64,000 nucleotides of DNA from Brevipalpus yothersi. Lineage: Eukaryota > Arthropoda > Arachnida > Trombidiformes > Tenuipalpidae. The notes beneath the pieces are model-generated. The model was not told where the DNA came from and searched no databases. It was given only the letters and a program-made list of their open reading frames with translations. Where the stretch lies: NCBI GenBank assembly GCA_003956705.1, contig QZCP01000268.1, positions 366,495-430,494 on the forward strand. The letters run 5' to 3'. This document shows positions 35,999 to 48,628 of the stretch, in pieces. How positions within the stretch are numbered: position 1 is the stretch's first letter; every line of letters begins with the position of its first letter. A program made the position numbers and the translations under genes.

Positions 35999-37733
35999 AT
36001 GGCTAATACCGCAACACAGCTGTTATTGACACGGGTTGACCATGAGTCCAAAATGGTCTCGGTAATGAGGAATTTGTTTTCATCTGGACTATTGACCGAT
36101 GTTACACTCTCTTGTGAGGGTCAAGTCATCCATGCACACAGGCTTGTGTTGGCATCAGTATCAACATATTTTGAATCAATTTTTCAAAGTCCACTGGTCT
36201 CTAATCAACCTAACCCGGTGGTGATTCTTAAAGACATGAAACTCAGTGATCTAAAAGCTATCATCGAGTTTGTTTATTCCGGTGAAGTACGAGTTCAGGA
36301 GAATCAATTGGAATCACTTGTGAAGAGTGCCGAAACTCTGGACATTTCAGGTCTCAGTAGAATTTGTCCAAATCCTATGAGTCATCTTCAGCAAACAAGA
36401 TCTAGCAAAAGTTTGTCACCAAACGTTTCACCGATACTGGAACCTCCAATTCTTCGTGAAGAAAGAACTAACAATCAAGCACTTGTTAACAAACTATCAG
36501 TTCCCAATGAAGTCCCTTTTAAAGAGAAAAACAATGTCTGCAATATTGAATCTGATCCCGCCGCAGGCTTGAAGTACAAATATCAATTTCATCCCGATTC
36601 ATCCAGTTCTCATAAATCAAATTCGACGTGCGCTTCATCCATGCCAGCAGAAGATTATGCAGACTTGACCGATGCAGCCACAATAGCGAAAAGAAATGCC
36701 AAGAGGGCCAAAAGATCTGTTACCTCTGGAACCTCCAGCGTAATGAGTGATAAAGATATCCTCACTGGAATCAAACAGTCGCTTCCAATCAGTAAAATAA
36801 ACGATAGATCAGAACAGGTAAGATAACTTTCTAAGGATTATCCCCTGATCATTGAACTAATTCTTTCTCTGAATTCTCAAACAGATCACCTCATCACCCT
36901 CGTTGCGTCCTAGATCTCCTGAGATGGCAACTCCAACACCTGCACCAAGATATAAGAAAACATCGACTTCCTCAGAGGTACCTGAAAGTCATCAAACAAC
37001 AAGGAGTCAAACTCGCATTCCATTTGGAAAGCTTGTGCTCATACAAAAAGGTGATGTTCCAGTATCCAAGGAGTTCCCTCTTCATTATAAAGACTATACT
37101 ATCGGTCGTGATCCATCATGTCATTTAAAAATTTGCGATTCCCTTGTCTCGGATACACATTGCGTGATTTCTTATGATGGTCTATCCGAACCAAAGCTTA
37201 TAAACAGAGCTAAAGCTACGAAATTGAATGGTCAGCTAATGGTTGGTCAAACCACGCTGAAAACTGGTGATATAATCGAGATTGCTGATCGAAAGTTGCG
37301 GTTTGAATTCACCCCTCAAATCCAATCACCTCAGAAACCATCATCTTATGCAAACGGGTCCAGTAATTTATTGACTACGAAAAGTGAGGACGACATGTTG
37401 GCTGCTGCTTCCAACAGAATGTCACTCGAATCAAATAAGCAGGCTAGTAAGTCGAGTCAAGATCTCGACGTGAAGCCTATTATATCGAAACATAATACTA
37501 TTGAAACAGACAAGCATGTACAAAAAGCGTCTACCTCTTTTGACCAAGACGGATCTTTTCCTCAAGAGCCAGCCAGTAATTCCCAAAGCTCCAATTTCAC
37601 AAGACTGAAGCATCCCGATGGTACCTCTTCAAGTGGCCGTTTACGACCCCGGCGACACATGAGAAAAAATCTGAGACGAGTTTGTGCTGAGCGAGATCGT
37701 CGAAATCGAATGCGACTCAGCCAAATGGGATGA
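35999..37733 (+). CDS. BTB/POZ protein with a Ki-67-like FHA domain
   Basis: Two exons, 35999-36817 and 36885-37733, are separated by a 67-nt GT-AG intron in phase 0 and give 555 residues. Residues 15-120 form a BTB/POZ domain of the arthropod tramtrack/lola type (LLTDVTLSCEGQVIHAHRLV, IIEFVYSGEV). A basic nuclear-localisation-like stretch (KRNAKRAKRS) follows. Residues 320-415 form an FHA domain with all signature residues: Gly347-Arg348, Ser362-x-x-His365 and Asn388-Gly389. The domain's course (FGKLVLIQKGD start, LKTGDIIEIADRKLRFEF end) resembles that of vertebrate Ki-67. FHA domains bind phosphothreonine and BTB domains dimerise. The inferred product is a dimeric nuclear phosphopeptide reader. 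There is no zinc finger or other DNA-binding domain. The C-terminus is strongly basic (RLRPRRHMRKNLRR). Confidence 0.88.
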
Positions 37734-38643
37734 ATCCTTCGAATAACCCCGGATAGCTGCTGTGCAGCATGATCTATTCGACAACTTGCACCATGCATGT
37801 TATTTCTTAGCTCTTCTCTCTTATAATTATTCAAGTAGTAAGATGTAGAAGAAGAATGTATCATATTTGAAATGAATTACCGAATTGTCATCATCTGAAG
37901 GATGATGTGTCAAATCATCAGATTGAACTGATATGTTATACAATTGAATCAAGTTTTTTTTCTCTTTGTCTCAACGTTCCAGCTATAAATTATCCTCCAT
38001 TGTTAACTGATTGATAACTCATTATCTTAACATTATGTCTCATTGAAAAATGCATCATTTTTTCGCAAACTCTTTGACCTTCTCCAAATCTTTGCATCGC
38101 GTTGCCATCATCAACAGAGATGTTGATCATAATGAATACATGTGATGAATGTAGTTCATATATTTCTGGTAAGAATCACGAACTATCCTCTTCAAATTGG
38201 AATTATTCTTGTTCAGAGAGCAAGTGATTTTAACCATCTAGAATCAAAAGGCATCTCAAATGTTGCATGAATATTATCTGCTCATGGAAAGATTTTTACC
38301 TGATGATCTACCTAGTAATCATAAGGATGATATTAACTTGTGCATAGTAGAATGAGACTGATAAAAATCACAAACAAAAATTTTGTCAACAAGGAACGAA
38401 AGTTCCATGATCCAAATTGATTATTGAATGAAACAAAAGTTTTTTCCAAGCTTAAATGATAGATTTGATCTATACAATGATGCTCATCAGGTAAGTTATT
38501 TTTTGTAACCCATAAAAAGCAAAACGACTTTTTTATCCTTTTTCCGCTTACTTGATGGCCCTGTGAAGATGAAAATTAGTGGTTTCGTTAGAACATTATT
38601 ACATTTTTAGAATTGTCATGAAAGGACAATCTAAACTCGAGCT
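37734..38643. other. Convergent intergenic after BTB-FHA gene
   Basis: Nothing coding is recognised. It probably holds the two 3' UTRs. Confidence 0.4.
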
Positions 38644-39624
38644 TCATCCATTAACTCTGTGGAAGAATCCTGAATTAGGTGGGTTCAAAAACTACTCTAC
38701 GCCAGTACCGTAGTAGGATCGATTAGAGCAAAAAATTATCCAAAGCGGATCGAATTTTATGCAAATATCTTAGGCAAATGCTTATCTAGATTTCAGTCTA
38801 TTGAATTGGATGTAACTCACCTATTCCATCAATGTTTTCATCATTTAAGGGTTCAGAGTCAGACATTATAGACTTCTTGGCTGAAAAAATATCTCCATCT
38901 GATCTCAAAATCATATGTTTCGCTGGTGGATTATCAAAGTTTCCTGCAAAGAGGCAATCAAGTACTATTCAAAATTGACCTCATATTGTCAACTCACCTC
39001 GGTTTAGTTCTTTATTTTCCCTATAATCATCGTCTTCATAGGAGGATTCATAGCGACTTTCATAGTCTTCATATTCTTGAAAGTACAATTATCATGATTG
39101 TACGATAAGAGATAAGAGATTTGATTTTTAAACTCACCTTTATTTGGATTACTATTTGAATAACGTCTAGAATACTCTGAAAATGGAGAGCTCAGTACGC
39201 CTTGATGATCATACTTTTTCGTCTCCTGGCCATTAACCTTGGCAATTTTGGTTAAAATTTTTTTCGAATCAAGAAACACAACTTCAGCACTTGAAGGAAC
39301 AGAAAATTTGTTTCCTGAATTGGTTAATGATGAGATTGGAACTAGAGTTGGTGGTTCAGGTCGAGAAAAGGGAATCCTATCAGTTCGACGATTCAATGAA
39401 TCACTTGATTCCTCATCTTCATCTGATTCAATATCGTCCTTCTCATCACGATTATTGTAAAGTGTGAAAACTTTAAATCTATCAGAATCGCTCCTAGGTA
39501 TGAGTATACGTTCTGAATGTGAGTCATGATCACCATAATCGCATTCTGATGATGTGGTGAGAATGAAGATTATCACAAAGGCAAGTAAAATTGCACTAGA
39601 AAACTTCATTTTTTGTGACAACAT
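38644..39624 (-). CDS. Secreted acidic Ser/Asp/Glu/Tyr-rich protein (not recognised)
   Basis: Four exons on the minus strand fit in phase 1 throughout: 39624-39138, 39075-38998, 38943-38821 and 38669-38644, giving 237 residues. The short last exon is the least certain. The N-terminus, from the first or second Met (39624 or 39609; MKFSSAILLAFVIIFILTT), is a signal peptide. The mature chain is disordered and acidic, with DESDEDEESSD-like runs and a Tyr/Glu repeat (EYEDYESRYESSYEDDDY) at the start of exon 2. No cysteine framework or known domain is visible. It lies head-to-tail downstream of another signal-peptide exon (39860-39956) whose donor has the same phase and could be an alternative first exon. 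An extracellular matrix or cuticle role is possible but not shown. Confidence 0.6.
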
Positions 39625-39859
39625 TTCGAATATTTGAACACAATTAAACGTTAGAACGAGAACTGATCATGTTGAATTTTGGTAATCCTTAACAAAACAG
39701 AAACTTCGAAAACAACTAAAATCAAGTGTACACGAGTTTATCAGTCACCCGAGTGACCAATTCTGGAGACAAACCAAGATAATGGATAATGGCACTCGAT
39801 CTCATCGAAAGGCAAGTTTCACAAACTGGATCAACAAATTGAATTAAGTTGATTATTAC

Positions 39860-39956
39860 CTGGATGATCTGCTTCATTTGTCTTCGATAGACATGGAAGG
39901 ACAACAACAGATGAGAAGAACAGTGTTACCGACAGCATCATTCCCAAATGATTCAT
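39860..39956 (-). CDS. Candidate signal-peptide exon (alternative first exon or separate small gene)
   Basis: The minus strand from 39956 reads MNHLGMMLSVTLFFSSVVVL, then PCLSKTNEADHP, and stops at a donor (CCAG followed by GTAATAAT) in phase 1. A phase-1 donor fits the phase-1 acceptors at 39075 and 38943. It could therefore replace the signal peptide of the neighbouring acidic protein. A 34-nt intron to 39825 would give a 66-residue two-cysteine peptide, but that intron is shorter than any other here. Without splicing the frame ends after 42 codons. Confidence 0.35.
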
Positions 39957-41530
39957 TTCCAAATTGAGCTCATTGAAACGAGAAGCCTGATTAAAAGACA
40001 GTTCCTGGACCTAAACTAGTTTCTACACCTGGTTGGTCAATTTTAACAGCCAGAATAAAGGAATAACTTGAAGATACATGTTCTTCACCGACACACAACC
40101 GTGAAAAGCATTATATTGCAGACATTTGGGAATTTACTTATTTTTGTGATTCTCGATTGCACAATACACCAATTTTGAGTGATTCATACCTTTTGAGAGG
40201 CAGAATATTATCTACAGAGAAGTGTCTTAACGAGAGTTATTCAATACATGTATTTGATCTTGATCAGAGAAGATGGCTGATCGAACAGCGAATTCAATTT
40301 GTGGATATCTGAATTTAAACATTGTCAAGTCTTAAATGATATTCCCACACCATTGTTCATTTATATCAAAAGAACAAGTAGGCCGAAAAATTCTACACTG
40401 TAGTCACTGATAAGAGAAAAGAGTATGAAAAGTTTGAAAAAGATTAAAATGTTTAGATTCGAGAAATCAGTCATGAGATACATGAGAAACAGATAGACCT
40501 AGTTGATACGAAAGCACTGCCTTGTTGAGGCTGATCCTATAAAATTTTGGGTCAAAACTACTTAACTTTTTTCCCTTTTGTTCTTATGTAAAAAGTTAGA
40601 TTAGATAGAATGATCGGAAAAATCAGAAAAATTGAGTCAGATCATAAATCTGAGAAGGTGAGAGTTTTATTGATTATAAGAGAAATTTATGAGTGACTAA
40701 TAGAAATTAGATTTACATGCATTACAAATCCTATGAAAAACATGTTCTTGCCAAGGGTATTTCATCTTCCTTCATCTCTTCATCTTTCATCGACTTTGGC
40801 CTAGTCCTGGTAGAAAATGAGCATCTCCAATTTGGTTATGCGACGCATTCGGGGAAAAATGTGAAATTATCGAATTCAATCTGAAGTCTTGGGAGCTTCA
40901 TTATCATTAATAATGAATTTCTGAACGAACACACGTCCTCGCTCATGAGTAGGGAGCTTATTTGCTCTAATTATCGATTGTATTCTGAAATTTTCGTCAC
41001 AATATAGATATTTCTTCAGGAATGATGGTCTTTTTATGATGAAATCACCTCGGAGAATATTCTTCAGAATTTTTTGGGTGAAAAACGATCTCTAAAAACG
41101 ATATAACTGTTTTCTTTGATTCAGTTAGTATTTCTGATACCATCAAGTAACTTGAATACAAAGTAGTGAGCCAAGAGTTCTTAAAATTCGTTCTTTTTCA
41201 ATCATTGTTAATCTCTCAGTTATGAGTGTTCAAGTTAGCTATCCATGTGCCGACATTATAAACATGTTCCCCACTAAATTGTAAATGGAGAATTTTTTGT
41301 CAGAAACGAAAAAATATAGTGGGAATGAGCTTGTAAACTTTGAAGTATCGGTTTAATTAATTAATTAATTAATCTGTGAATTCAATTATAAGAAGTGATC
41401 ATAAATCTGAGATGAGAAGTCGAATGATGTAAAGACATTTTATGACTGATGAATATATACGATAGTTTTGGTGTATACAGCAAGTATCATTGCCATTTGA
41501 CCGGTGGGAATGTAAAAATAGATAATCAGA
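39957..41530. other. Intergenic, between two secreted-protein genes
   Basis: No gene is recognised. A short palindromic (TTAA)n run lies at about 41353-41372; the complement of 41352-41357 reads ATTAAA and might serve the upstream gene. Confidence 0.4.
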
Positions 41531-44500
41531 TTACGTTAACCAGCGACCAAAAATTTTTCCAACCATGTTTGTGGATTTAGCGCGAGTATCTGAATGGGGA
41601 GGATTGAAAAAAAGATGAAATGTTACTCAAAGTATTTCCACAAATTTCAATCTTTCCAAATGGACATCATTGAGAAGAGTTGAGAAAAAGAATTCCCAGT
41701 GATCTTAGTAATCACATACCATTAGAAACAGTTGAGGTTTCACCTTCATTACTTGGTTTGGTTGGAGCACTAACCCACTGATTTGGGTTGAAAAAATTAA
41801 ACATGTTATGATTAGCTCCTTGACGATTGATAAGAGGTGGTTGAGGAGGTGGAATGTGTGAAAAATCGGTTTGATGAGGCATGCCCACGGTTGATGGTTC
41901 CTTTCCGGCAAATGGTAAAACTGGTGGAGGTACATAGGACATTTGATTGGCTGATGCTGAGCCTTCCATTTTATCACCTCCAGTACTTGTGTTCATCTTC
42001 TTGAAACTTTCAGCGAAAGCCAAATCAGTCATGAATGGCCTCAACATTGGATACATTGGACGTCCTACGAACGGATAAGGCGCATACGGCATCTTGACCG
42101 GATATGGAGATGAGGAAGAGGCAGCGTAATTGGTCATCGATGGTAGCATTCCATGAGGGGAAGATGAGGAGAAGGTGAATGGTCGAATATTCATCATGGG
42201 CATCACAGATGAGGATGCTGGATAGTAGGCAGCCGCTGCCGGATAGTAGGGTGTCGGTGGTGGGCCAGCCATTGGAGGTGTTCTTGGGGTGTAAGGATAG
42301 GGAAATGTTGAATATGCTGGTCTCATGCTGGTGGCAGATTGGGGTCGAGGAGCGAAAGCTGAAAAGCCCCAGCCAGTTGCGGCACGTGCTGGATGTGGCA
42401 TTGTTGGTCTCATGAAATTAAGAGCATCAGTATCATAAAAGCTCAAGGGCAGTGATGAAAGGGGTAAACTTTCCGCAGCACTCAGACCATATGGACTACG
42501 ATATCGAGGTCGATATTTATTGTAGCCACCGAAGAGTGAGGAAAGCCAGCCACGATCGTCTGATGATGTTCCCCAATCAGCGAACTCAGGCCATGCCGAT
42601 GTTGAGGTCATGTATTGATTTCGTGGTCGAAATCGAGGTCTCAATGGGTACGATTGATATCTCAATGGTCTTGCATCTCGATCATATTCGGTGGCCGAGT
42701 GTGGTGATGTGCCGACAACCGATGAATGAGCTGGATTCTGTTGTTTCATGTCCGATCGATAATCCTCTTGAGAACCTGTGCCTGAACTGGTGTCGTAAGG
42801 TTCATTGAAAGTTGATTCGGATGCTGGTGATGATGGATACTCTGGGCTTGTGAAATCATCATAATTAGAGGAACCAGAATAATCAGCATCTCGATTTCGT
42901 CCAGCAGCGTTCACTCGGAAACCATAGCGAGTTCGACCTGAATTGGTATAGCCCGAATTGGATGAGCTGTGACCATACTGACCGGAAGTGGAAGGATTAG
43001 CTGGCATATCATAATTATTGGAAGTAGCTGAGGATGAGAGATCTTCCACGGTGTACTCGATTGGATTATTTTGTTGATTGATACTTTTCTCTTGTCCATT
43101 ATTGCTTTGTGAATCTGGTCTCACTACCTCTTGATGATGACCATTGCCATTGTTAACTGGGCTGTTTGATTGAGTGGATGAAGAGCTTGATTGAGCTGCA
43201 GGAAGAGCCTTTGACCATGGTTTTGCTTCTGATGAGAATCGATTCATTTGATCATGATTTTGATCTCCTCCAGTCCAGCCCATTCTTCGGAGAACATCTT
43301 CAGCTTCCGAGGAAGATGAGATCGATGATGAGAAAGATGTTGTTATTGGAGATGCAGAAAATGATTCCGATGGCAAAGAGGAAGATTGTGTGGCCAAAGA
43401 TTCATGGCTCTTCGAACTGGAATGGCAAAATTTTGTCGTAATTAGTCTTCATAGATTCAACCGCTCAAGTGAGGTACAGTGAATGTCGCAAAATACATTT
43501 CAAATTTTCTGAAAATCACAGAGAAGCGAAAGATTTTCTTCCATATAAAACTTACATCGAAGGTGAGTGCAGAGCAACTGGAAAATCTTCATTACTTAAT
43601 GGAAGAAAATCAGTTGAGCCCCACTTGGCAGTGTCTTCTTGGGAAGATTCTCCAACTGATTGAATGTCGGTTACTTTTCCACCGAATATCGAGCTATCGT
43701 TTCCGTTTGTTGTTGCCTTATAGTTGGCCACTGAATTACTTTTGGAGTCATTTTGAACTGATTCCTTGGCTAAGACTGGCCGTTGATTGCAAGCCAAAAG
43801 GATTATGATGATTGTCTTGAAGGGAAAAGAGAGAGAAAGAAACAAGCACGAAAATCAGAAATAGGTCAAAAAATTGGCTTTCAGAAGGACATCACAGAAT
43901 TTGTGTGTAGATTAACCCTAAATATTACGATCTTTTGAAAAGAATAATTCATCTTTAGCTCTCTGATCTGTCTGGAGCATAAATCAGATAACTGTTTCCA
44001 TGCATCAATCTGCGATCATCAAAATGATCGAAGCTCATAGTATTTTGGAATCACACGACTAAAGCTGATTCAATTCGATGTTTCTGTTCATCTCTTCAAT
44101 CTGATTGAACCAATACTGAATGCTCAAAATAAATTTGCTAATCGAATTCCATGAATTGATATCAATAACTGGTTCAGTCATTATCTCTAATCCTGGGATA
44201 AAAAGATATCTCTTCATCTTATTCATTCGAAGAACGTGAATCAAATAACAAAAAAAGTTCTTCAAATCAAAAGTTTGACCTGTTACTCTGTAAAATCGAA
44301 AACTTGAAGCCTTTTCCCGCCAAAAATACTCTAAATCTAACCTGAATCGAAACAATCCGAAAAGAAGATCAATCATCATTAAGAACGGATCAAGTTTATG
44401 TAACACTCGATAATTAGAAGATCAAGAACCTCTCTATCTTCAATTGAAACATTTCGAAGGCTTTCTCGAATCATTTCCACTTCCCAGGGAAATAAATAGC

Positions 44501-45578
44501 CAAAAAAGAAACCATCTCAAAAGGCTGCATGAAACCAACAAAATCAAATGTGTGTTTGTGTGTTCAAATTGTATCGAAAATTGTATCGAATAGAGCTAAT
44601 GAGATGAAACTGATTGATCACATCATTCAAACTGGAATTGATACACGTTAAACAATGAGAAGGCTGTTCACATTCATATTAGCATGGAATGATTCAAGAT
44701 AGACAAACTAAATTAGATCAATGGCTAGAATGGTTAGATAGAGAGACTAATATTCTTCGTCTATTGCGAGATCAACTCAAAAAAGCTCAAATAATCGGTC
44801 AATAAACATTTGCCCATCTAAAATCGGTTTTGAGACATCCAGACCATCATTCGGTGAATAATGTCACCTTATTTTAGATTCAAATCACACTTTTTCTTTA
44901 CTCATTGTAAAGATTTTTATCACGAGCTTTATCGATAAGATTTTCAGTGAACGATTTCAAAAAGCATTCCCACCAATAATGATCCAAAAAGATTATCGAG
45001 CACAAGATTGAGATGAGATTAGATTCGATTTGGAAGGTGGATGATCAGAGGAATTTAAAAGAAGAGTTTCTGGTCAATTTTATCAAGATTCGAATTGGGT
45101 GAACGAAAGTTGGTAAGGTCAATCTGGATAAGTTGGTAGAATTTGGGGGGGGGGCATAAGAATATAATCTTAATACATGTATCTCAATATCAGAAACACG
45201 CGAAAAAGATTCAGATCATTCATTTCAACATATTTCTTTTTCATTCTCTTTTTCACTGATTAATTGAGATGGGCTTCATTTGTTTCTACTTTAATTCGAG
45301 AACTTGAAATCAAAGCCAAAGAAGAGAGCCCAAAAAGATGATGTAGGAAAGAAGAAGATGAATGTTGTAAAGGTGGCGGGAAGTGGGTGGCTGATTGGCC
45401 CGGTAAAACAATACAGTAAATACGCTAAATTGACGTTAGCAAGTAAACTTTTTTCAGAGCGTATCATCGAGTCTTTTTGAACAGCTTATGAACGCATCAC
45501 ATCCTCTTCAACCTATCGATTTGAATGGATGTGGAAATGGAGCTAGTCAAGAAATAAAGATAGATGAAGAAAGAGGAA

Positions 45579-45629
<51 letters not shown>

Positions 45630-48628
45630 TGATTGAGTGTATACGAATTGATAGAGGGAACAATTTTGTGAAAAAGTTTAACAAAATGATTGGTAAAAAA
45701 ACAACTACTCTTGTCATACCCATTCATTGGGACCATGAAAATGATTTGACATGATAAGTATCGTTTTACCGGAGAGATACGTGATCAACATTGATTACAT
45801 TTATAGAGAAGAGCATCACTTCCTTTCTTAATCTTCTTTTTCTACTTCACTTTTCCGCCCCCCCCCCGTTGATCATCATCTCGTCCATCCACCCACTTCC
45901 ACCGCCACCCATTTTGGATGACATTGAATATATTTCTTCATACTCGAGCCGTTTCGGAAGTAAGTATCAGCCACTTAACTTGGTAACTGGGCTAATAGTT
46001 GGTAAAAGAAAAGGAACTTCAACACAAATCAAGGGGCCTAAGCATCAAAGAATCAGAGAGAAGATTAGAAGCTTATTCATGGTAGCGTAAATGATGAGGG
46101 GGAGAAAGAGAGGCTAACAGTATTGATAATAAGAGATATTCTGCATCATCATGAAACTGATTTTCCAGCTTCTCCTTTTGCTAGGCCTATCTGAAACCAT
46201 GAAGTGACCAGCAGACAATTTTTTACCTTCATCGTCAACACATCAACAGCTTCAAGTGGCGAAATTCCGATTGACTACCTCTTGATTGTCTCAAAAATAA
46301 GCATCATAAAAGCTGTAGATGAGCATTCTCGATAACCTGAACGAACACCTGATAAGTATTGATATTTCAGGCTCTTCATCATATATATTGGAGATAACAG
46401 GCAATCTTGACAGCTTTGGTTAGATGAAGTGTGTTAAAAGTAAGTTAAAAGTAAGGCAAACCTTGACAAATCATTTTGTGAAATTCAAGAGTGTCTGGAC
46501 TGAAAGGATTTGAATCCAAAACTTAATCAGACTAAGATTTTCACCATGATTCATAACTATTTTTGTGATGGAATCATGCATGGCTAATATGAATTATTCT
46601 TTTGAGTAGAGTTTCGTGGAAGAGGTGAAATCTTAGTGAATATTCCATCAACTGAAGGAAGAATTATCCTCTAGAACAATTGCTTCCAATTATGCACTCT
46701 CAAAGACATTCCAAAATAGTCCAATGATGATTCGGTTCAAAAATTTTCTACAGAACATTAGAATATTAGAGGAATAGCCAAAGGAGAACAATTTTGCGTC
46801 TAATTTGGAGTAAATTGATTCTTGATCGCATTTTTATGAACACCAGGAAGACATACTTTTCTCTTTCTAACTTCCTCCTATCATCCCATCATATCCATCT
46901 CATATCCATTTTGATGAGCTTTCCTCTTGCTAGATATATCATGGAGAATCAGATGTTCTCACACATCATTTTCAATCATTTTCATGGCAATCATGGTAGC
47001 ATAATTTATTCTTATCGCTTCATATCCATTCCAAAATTGTGCAATATGTGGAAGTATGTTCCACAAACAAGTGTAAGTATGATAATGAACCTGAAAATTC
47101 ACACCATGAGCATGCAAGAATGATACTTAAATATTTTTTTCTCCTTTCTGGACGAGGTGGCATAGGTGAGAAGAAGAAGAAGAAGAAGAAGGAGTCAAAA
47201 GAGGTGGCGAAAAAAAGAAACAGGAGCCGGATATAGAGACGAATTTTTGCATAATCTTGAATCGAAATCAAAATCGAAAACTGGATAGATGAGAATTGCA
47301 TGTCAATCAGTGGAGGGGGATTATGAGAAGAGAGAGAGAATATCGATTGCCTGTTGTGGCTTGAAGAATGTACACTTGAAATGTAAGAGAGAAAAAAAAT
47401 TTAGAATCAAGAACAAATCAAATCGCTTGTGACATGTTTTTATACCACGTGAGAAGGTAAAATGTATTCAAGCATAGAACAAAATAGATGCAAAAAGTGT
47501 GTCAAAAACTTGCTTGGATCTTCCCACAGCTCAACTGAAACGGAAGAAGCGAAAAAAAAGAAGAAAAAGAAGAAGCAATCGATAGTCACTTAATCAACTT
47601 CCATATGATGTTATCTTCAATCAAGATAAGGAGCATCGTTCAACAAGAGCAAAGCACTTAGAACATGTTTTAAGAACAGCTCTTCAGTCACTTTGAAGGC
47701 CCTTTGAAATTAGAACTTGAAAGTTTTTCTTGCCAATTTTTTCACGGACAATAGGAATTGTAATGGGAATTGATAGGGTTTCTCCGTGACAGATAGTGTC
47801 ACACTGCAGTGTGAATGTCTCCAAAGGGTTTAAAGACACTTGACGGATGAGTAGATTGAATATTATATAACAGGATGGAATTTTCTCTTTGAAGAGCAAA
47901 TTTTGAAGGTGAAGGTTGAGGTTTTCAAATGATTTCAAATTTTTTTCTAGCTGAGTGAAAATATAATTGAGCTACCATTCCACCTCTGATATCAAGATTC
48001 TCATGGAAATATCATCGATGAAAGATTTAGCAAGAATTTTATTCAATCATGGTTGTTGAAAATTTTAAATAGGAAAGCTATGAATTTCACTAAACTGGAT
48101 AGTCTAACTAAACTAAAACAAACTCATAAGCCACTTGATTTGGTTATAAATGGAGATCCATAGATTTTTCATTAGATTTATTTCTTACTGAGACTTCTTT
48201 CCCAACTGATTTCCTGACCGATCAAGCTCTCTGGTTACTGGTCGGGTCACAAGTTACTAAATCATAAGTACATCAGACTTCATCTTCGTTCGAAATGGTT
48301 TACTGTTTCAACCTAGCAAGGTAGATCAATCTAATCAAATTTTGACCACTGATAAGAATTCCAGTAGGAATATCTGACCAGAACCAAGCAAATGTGATTT
48401 ATTTGAGCTCAATTGAGAGTGATAAGTTTAACATCATATCAATCACAACAAAACTCATAGGAAATCGAAGAAAATGTGGGGCTCAAAAAGTTTTCAAATC
48501 ACAAAGCGATGATAAATCAAGCAAGAATTGTTTCGCTAAATAACTCATCAAGACAAAACTAGAAAGACAAAATCCACAGATAATTCATTTGGTAAAGAAT
48601 GATAAAAATTTGTACTCACCTTATACAT
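41531..48628 (-). CDS. Large secreted Ser/Pro/Tyr-rich protein (not recognised)
   Basis: Four exons fit in phase: 48628-48620, 43815-43556, 43416-41720 and 41589-41531, giving 674 residues. The first coding exon is just ATG TAT AAG followed by a strong GTGAGTA donor; after a 4.8-kb intron it joins TIIIILLACNQRPVLA to make a signal peptide. A competing start at 43845 (MFLSLSFPF) is rejected, because those codons are the polypyrimidine tract and acceptor of that intron. The mature chain is low complexity: Ser/Asn-rich first, then rich in Pro, Tyr, Ala and Met (YPYTPRTPPMAGPPPTPYY), with almost no Cys. The last exon encodes DTRAKSTNMVGKIFGRWLT. The composition suggests an extracellular structural protein (cuticle, silk or glue), without a recognised domain such as the Rebers-Riddiford chitin-binding block. 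Confidence 0.72.
43816..48619 (-). other. 4.8-kb first intron of the Ser/Pro/Tyr-rich secreted protein gene
   Basis: No supported nested gene is seen. A plus-strand micro-ORF at 46151 encodes a signal-peptide-like MKLIFQLLLLLGLSET and then stops. Also present are a (GA)n tract (45583-45625), a G10 run (45145-45154) and a C10 run (45858-45867). Confidence 0.6.
45583..45625. repeat. (GA)n microsatellite
   Basis: About 20 GA units lie within the 4.8-kb intron. Confidence 0.9.

Noticed and set aside
39722..39825. Second exon (CETC... with saposin-like look) joined to 39860 by a 34-nt intron
   Set aside because: The intron would be far shorter than any other in the window (57 nt and up), and the saposin likeness rests on one CxxC.
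43816..43845. Start codon at 43845 (MFLSLSFPF) for the Ser/Pro/Tyr-rich secreted protein
   Set aside because: These codons are a polypyrimidine tract ending in CAAG, a good acceptor. The spliced ATGTATAAG start is in phase and gives a cleaner signal peptide.
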